DNA of 32,473 nt from Amycolatopsis mediterranei. Its GTDB lineage: Bacteria > Actinomycetota > Actinomycetes > Mycobacteriales > Pseudonocardiaceae. The position numbers and the translations under genes are program-made. Below the pieces are notes generated by a model. That model made no database searches. It was not told where the DNA came from and worked only from the letters and a program-made list of their open reading frames with translations. Shown one piece after another: positions 29,340 through 32,473 of this stretch (position 1 is the stretch's first letter; every line of letters begins with the position of its first letter). The stretch lies in assembly GCF_026017845.1 (NCBI RefSeq), contig NZ_CP100416.1:5469716-5502188 (forward strand), given 5' to 3'.

Positions 29340-32201
29340 GTGGGCAGGGTGTGGACGGACGACCCGGCGGGCGGAACGGCCCAGGGGCAGGAACGGCCCG
29401 AGTTCCGCGTGCTCGGCCCGTTCGAGGTGCTGGTGCACGGGCGGCCGCTCGATCTCGGCGGTCCCCGCATCCGCACGCTGCTCGCGCTGCTCATCGCGAA
29501 CGCCGGCCGGGTCATCAGCGTGGACACCATGGCGAGCGCGTTGTGGGACGTCGACGCCACGCCCGGCACGCCCCGGACCGTGCGGACCTACATGTCACGC
29601 CTGCGCCGCTCGCTGGCGCCGGGCGCCGCGCTCGGCGGGGGCGACCTGATCGAGACCCGCGCGGCCGGCTACGCCCTGCGGCTGGAACCCGCGCTGCTCG
29701 ACGCCCGCGAGTTCGAACGCCTGGTGACCGCCGGGCGGACCGCGCTGGCGGCGGACCCGGTGACGGCGGCGGATCGGCTGTCACGCGCGCTGGCGCTGTG
29801 GCGCGGTGACGCCTACGAAGACTTCTCCGGCACCGCGGCGTTGCTGGCCGAAACCCGGCGGCTGCAGGCATTGCGGCTCGGTGCCCTGCAAGACCGCATC
29901 GACGCCGACCTCGCCACCGGCGCCGGGGAAGCCCTGATCGGCGAACTGACGGCGCTGAGCGACCGGCACCCCGGCCACGAGCGGCTGTGGGGCCAGCTGA
30001 TGACGGCCCTGTACCGCGCGGGCCGCCAGGCGGACGCGCTGGACACGTTCGCACGGGCGCGGGTGGTGCTCGTCGAGCGGTTCGGGCTCGACCCCACACC
30101 TCGCCTGACCGGCCTCCACCACAGGATCCTCGACAACGATCCCCGGTTGTTCCCGCCGTCGCCGTCCCGGCCGGTCACCGGCCGCCCGGCCGGCACGATC
30201 CGCAACGACCTCCCCGGTGACATCGCCGACTTCACCGGCCGCGAACCCGAGCTCTCCCGGCTGCTGTCGGCCCGCGACGGGGTCGTGCACACCGCGCCGA
30301 CGGCCGTCGTGATCGAGGCGATCGACGGGATGGCCGGCATCGGCAAGACGACGCTGGCCATCCACGCCGCGCACCGGCTCGCCGGGCACTACCGCGACGC
30401 CCAGCTGTTCATCGACCTGCACGGGCACACCTCCGGCCAGGCACCGATCACGCCGGCGGCGGCCCTCGACACGCTGCTGCGCGCCCTCGGCGTGGCCGCG
30501 GACCGGATCCCCCTCGAACCGGACGCCCGCGCGGCGCTCTGGCGCGCGGAACTCGCCGGCCGCTCGGTGGTCGTCGTGCTGGACAACGCCGCGGACGCCG
30601 CGCAGGTCCGTCCGCTGCTGCCGGGCAGCCCGGGGACGCTGCTGCTGATCACCAGCCGGCGCCGCCTGGTCGGCCTGGAAGCGGCCCACATCCTCTCCCT
30701 GGACGTGCTGCCGGAGGCCACCGCGGTCGCGTTGTTCAGCGGCATCGTCGCCGACGACCGGCCCGCCGCCGAAGCCGCGGCCGTCCGCGACGTCGTCGCG
30801 CTGTGCGGGCACCTGCCCCTGGCCATCCGGATCGCCGCGGCGCGGCTGCGCACCCGGCCGGCGTGGACCGTGGCCCACCTGGCCGACCGGCTGCGCCAGG
30901 CGGGCCGTCCGCTGGCCGAGCTCTCCGCGGGCGACCGCAGCGTCGCCGCGGCGTTCGCGTTGTCCTACGAGCACCTGGACGAGGCCGGGCAGCGCATGTT
31001 CCGGCTGCTCGGCCTCAACCCGGGCCCGGACATCGACGTCCCCGCCGCCGCGGCGCTGGCCGCCGTGGCTCCCGCCGAAGCCGAGCGGCTGCTGGAAAGC
31101 CTCGTCGACGACCACCTGCTGCAGCAGCCGGCGACCGGGCGGTTCCGCTTCCACGACCTGGTCCGCCAGCACGCGCAGGCCACCGCACTGGCCGACGAGC
31201 CGGCACCCGCCCGGACCGCGGCGCTGCGCCGGCTCGTCGGCTTCCACCTGCACACCGGCCACCGCGGCAGCCGCCTGCTCGACCAGCAGCACCCGCCGAT
31301 CGACGTCGGCGAGCCACCGCCCGGCTGCGTCCCGGCCCCGCTCCCCGACGACACCGCCGCGATGACCTGGTTCGACGGCAACCACCAGTGCGTGCTCGCG
31401 GCGCGGCAGGCCGCCGAGGACGCCGGCTGGGACACGTGGGTGTGGCAGCTGGCCTGGACGCTGGACAACTTCCACTACCGCCGCGGTCACCTCCAAGCCA
31501 ACATCACGTCGTGGCTGGCCGGGCTGGCCGCCGCCGAGCGCCTCGGCGACGTGGCCGTGCAGGCTCGCGCGCACCGCCGCCTCGGCCTCGTCTACGGCCC
31601 GTTCGGGATGCCGGCCGAAGCGTTGCCCCACCTGAACCGCTCGCTGGCGCTGGCCGGGGAAATCGGCGACACGCTGGGCCAGGCGGGCGTCCACTTCGTG
31701 CTGGCGCTGCACTGGACGAACGAGAAGGACGACGAGCGGGCGCTGGAGCACGCCACCAGCGCGCAGGAGCTGTACGGCGTCCTCGACGACGGCAAGTGGG
31801 AAGCGCGCGCGTTCGCCTTGATCGGCGCGTGCCTCAGCCGGCTGGGGCGGCACGAAGAAGCGCGCAGCCACGCCGAATCGGGGCTCGCACTGTGCCGCGA
31901 GAGCAACGACGTCTACGGCCAGGCCGACGCGCTGGACAGCCTCGCCGCGATCGCCCGCGAAACCGGCCACCACGGCGAGGCCCTGGAGCAGTCGAGGCGC
32001 GCCCTGTCCCTGTGGCGCCACCTGGACAACACCTACCGCCAGGCGGGCACGCTCGCCGCCATGGGCGACGCCCACCAGGCGCAGGGCCACCCGGACCAGG
32101 CGCTCGAGGCGTGGCACCAGGCCCTGGACCTGTACCGGGCGGGCAACCTGCACCCGGCCGCCGACGAAATCGAGAAACGCGCGGCGAACGCCGAAGGGTG
32201 A
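29340..32201 (+). CDS. AfsR-like SARP regulator (winged helix, BTAD, NB-ARC, TPR)
   Basis: A 953-residue regulator. Residues 20-105 form an OmpR-like winged helix (FRVLGPFEVLVHGRPLDLGG, IRTLLALLIANAGRVISVDT), residues 110-260 the bacterial transcriptional activation domain (DAREFERLVTAGRTALAADP, GHERLWGQLMTALYRAGRQA). Then comes an NB-ARC/STAND ATPase with P-loop G330-MAGIGKTT, Walker B VVVVLDNAADAAQVRPLLPG, sensor LLLITSRRRLVGLEAAHILS and GHLPLAIRIAAARLRTRP. The last 280 residues are TPR repeats (for example YGQADALDSLAAIARETGHH). This is the full AfsR plan, typical of regulators of secondary metabolism and development. The GTG at 29340 is my choice; GTG at 29349 or TTG at 29289 are possible. 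Its targets are unknown; no biosynthetic gene cluster is visible in the window. Confidence 0.93.
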   Translation: MGRVWTDDPAGGTAQGQERPEFRVLGPFEVLVHGRPLDLGGPRIRTLLALLIANAGRVISVDTMASALWDVDATPGTPRTVRTYMSRLRRSLAPGAALGGGDLIETRAAGYALRLEPALLDAREFERLVTAGRTALAADPVTAADRLSRALALWRGDAYEDFSGTAALLAETRRLQALRLGALQDRIDADLATGAGEALIGELTALSDRHPGHERLWGQLMTALYRAGRQADALDTFARARVVLVERFGLDPTPRLTGLHHRILDNDPRLFPPSPSRPVTGRPAGTIRNDLPGDIADFTGREPELSRLLSARDGVVHTAPTAVVIEAIDGMAGIGKTTLAIHAAHRLAGHYRDAQLFIDLHGHTSGQAPITPAAALDTLLRALGVAADRIPLEPDARAALWRAELAGRSVVVVLDNAADAAQVRPLLPGSPGTLLLITSRRRLVGLEAAHILSLDVLPEATAVALFSGIVADDRPAAEAAAVRDVVALCGHLPLAIRIAAARLRTRPAWTVAHLADRLRQAGRPLAELSAGDRSVAAAFALSYEHLDEAGQRMFRLLGLNPGPDIDVPAAAALAAVAPAEAERLLESLVDDHLLQQPATGRFRFHDLVRQHAQATALADEPAPARTAALRRLVGFHLHTGHRGSRLLDQQHPPIDVGEPPPGCVPAPLPDDTAAMTWFDGNHQCVLAARQAAEDAGWDTWVWQLAWTLDNFHYRRGHLQANITSWLAGLAAAERLGDVAVQARAHRRLGLVYGPFGMPAEALPHLNRSLALAGEIGDTLGQAGVHFVLALHWTNEKDDERALEHATSAQELYGVLDDGKWEARAFALIGACLSRLGRHEEARSHAESGLALCRESNDVYGQADALDSLAAIARETGHHGEALEQSRRALSLWRHLDNTYRQAGTLAAMGDAHQAQGHPDQALEAWHQALDLYRAGNLHPAADEIEKRAANAEG

Positions 32202-32396
32202 GCGCCTGCACCAGGGTCATGACGGCACCGCGAGCCCCTCCGGTTCGCGGCCGTCGCGACCAGCGCGGCTGGACCGGGGATCGCGGCACGACACGGCGGA
32301 CCCGCCGTTGCCGGTCACGTACCCCCGGTGTCCAGCAGAGCTGGTCGGCACCGCAAGGCGTCCGGTGGTCGCTGCCCCTCGGGTGCGAGCCAGTCC

Positions 32397-32473
32397 CTAG
32401 TGTCCTGCGCCTGAAATTCGTTGGCAATATCGTGCGAGCGAGTCGATGATCTCCTCGGCGGTCTTGCGCCAGA
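32397..32473 (-). mobile_element. 3' end of an IS630-family transposase
   Basis: The minus frame ends in RKTAEEIIDSLARYCQRISG followed by AGH and a TAG stop (32397-32399). This is the typical C-terminus of IS630-type transposases of actinomycetes, where the usual close is ARYCxRIS..GH. The gene continues beyond the window, so the element's other end and whether it is intact cannot be seen. The 195 bases between the SARP stop and this stop hold no other gene I can support. Confidence 0.8.

Noticed and set aside
29178..32201. Biosynthetic gene cluster controlled by the SARP regulator
   Set aside because: No polyketide, peptide or terpene synthase gene is present in the window.

Overview
The window is very GC-rich DNA from a filamentous actinomycete. 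RbpA, an Rpf-like secreted transglycosylase, adjacent lnt and ppm genes, many GTG starts, apparently leaderless promoters and a SARP/STAND regulator all point that way. The overall style fits Pseudonocardiaceae, Amycolatopsis being my best guess. That placement is inference from protein style, not from a search.

Left part (1-7653): small regulator-plus-effector units. After a G/C homopolymer palindrome come an FAD monooxygenase and a divergent TetR regulator sharing two near-identical operators, a flavin/PNPOx-fold protein, and a TetR-AidB-like pair. Two gene remnants meet back to back near 4990. Then an XRE-cupin regulator lies divergent to a GNAT acetyltransferase, followed by an SRPBCC-ArsR-SRPBCC operon with two matched operators around its promoter.

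Middle (7658-9312): the most striking part. A good match to a chromosomal dif site lies at 7658-7685. A second, fully symmetric dif-like site (20-bp arms) lies at 8124-8167, on the start of a lone tyrosine recombinase gene. Top-strand composition flips here from C-rich to G-rich whatever the coding strand, so this is probably the replication terminus. Just after the recombinase is an inverted array of six motif copies at an exact 21-bp period. A second array of the same geometry with a different motif lies at 14327-14447, also between convergent genes.

Core section (9328-22154): a zinc-ribbon protein, a glycerophosphodiesterase, an Rpf-like transglycosylase, an Atg22-like transporter, thymidine kinase, rbpA with a sigma-R-type promoter, a Nudix hydrolase, a DeoR regulator, a minus-strand run of amidohydrolase, lnt, ppm and PIG-L deacetylase, and an unaccompanied lysine 2,3-aminomutase.

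Right part (22155-32473): accessory DNA. It holds two large hairpins around a possible gene remnant, several small secreted proteins, GlxA/AraC and HxlR regulators, and an 873-residue membrane protein in which an alpha/beta-hydrolase fold seems to be split by about 13 membrane segments. A SARP-NB-ARC-TPR regulator follows, and the window ends in an IS630-type transposase. The best candidates for undescribed biology are the dif/recombinase locus, the 21-bp phased arrays and the split membrane hydrolase.
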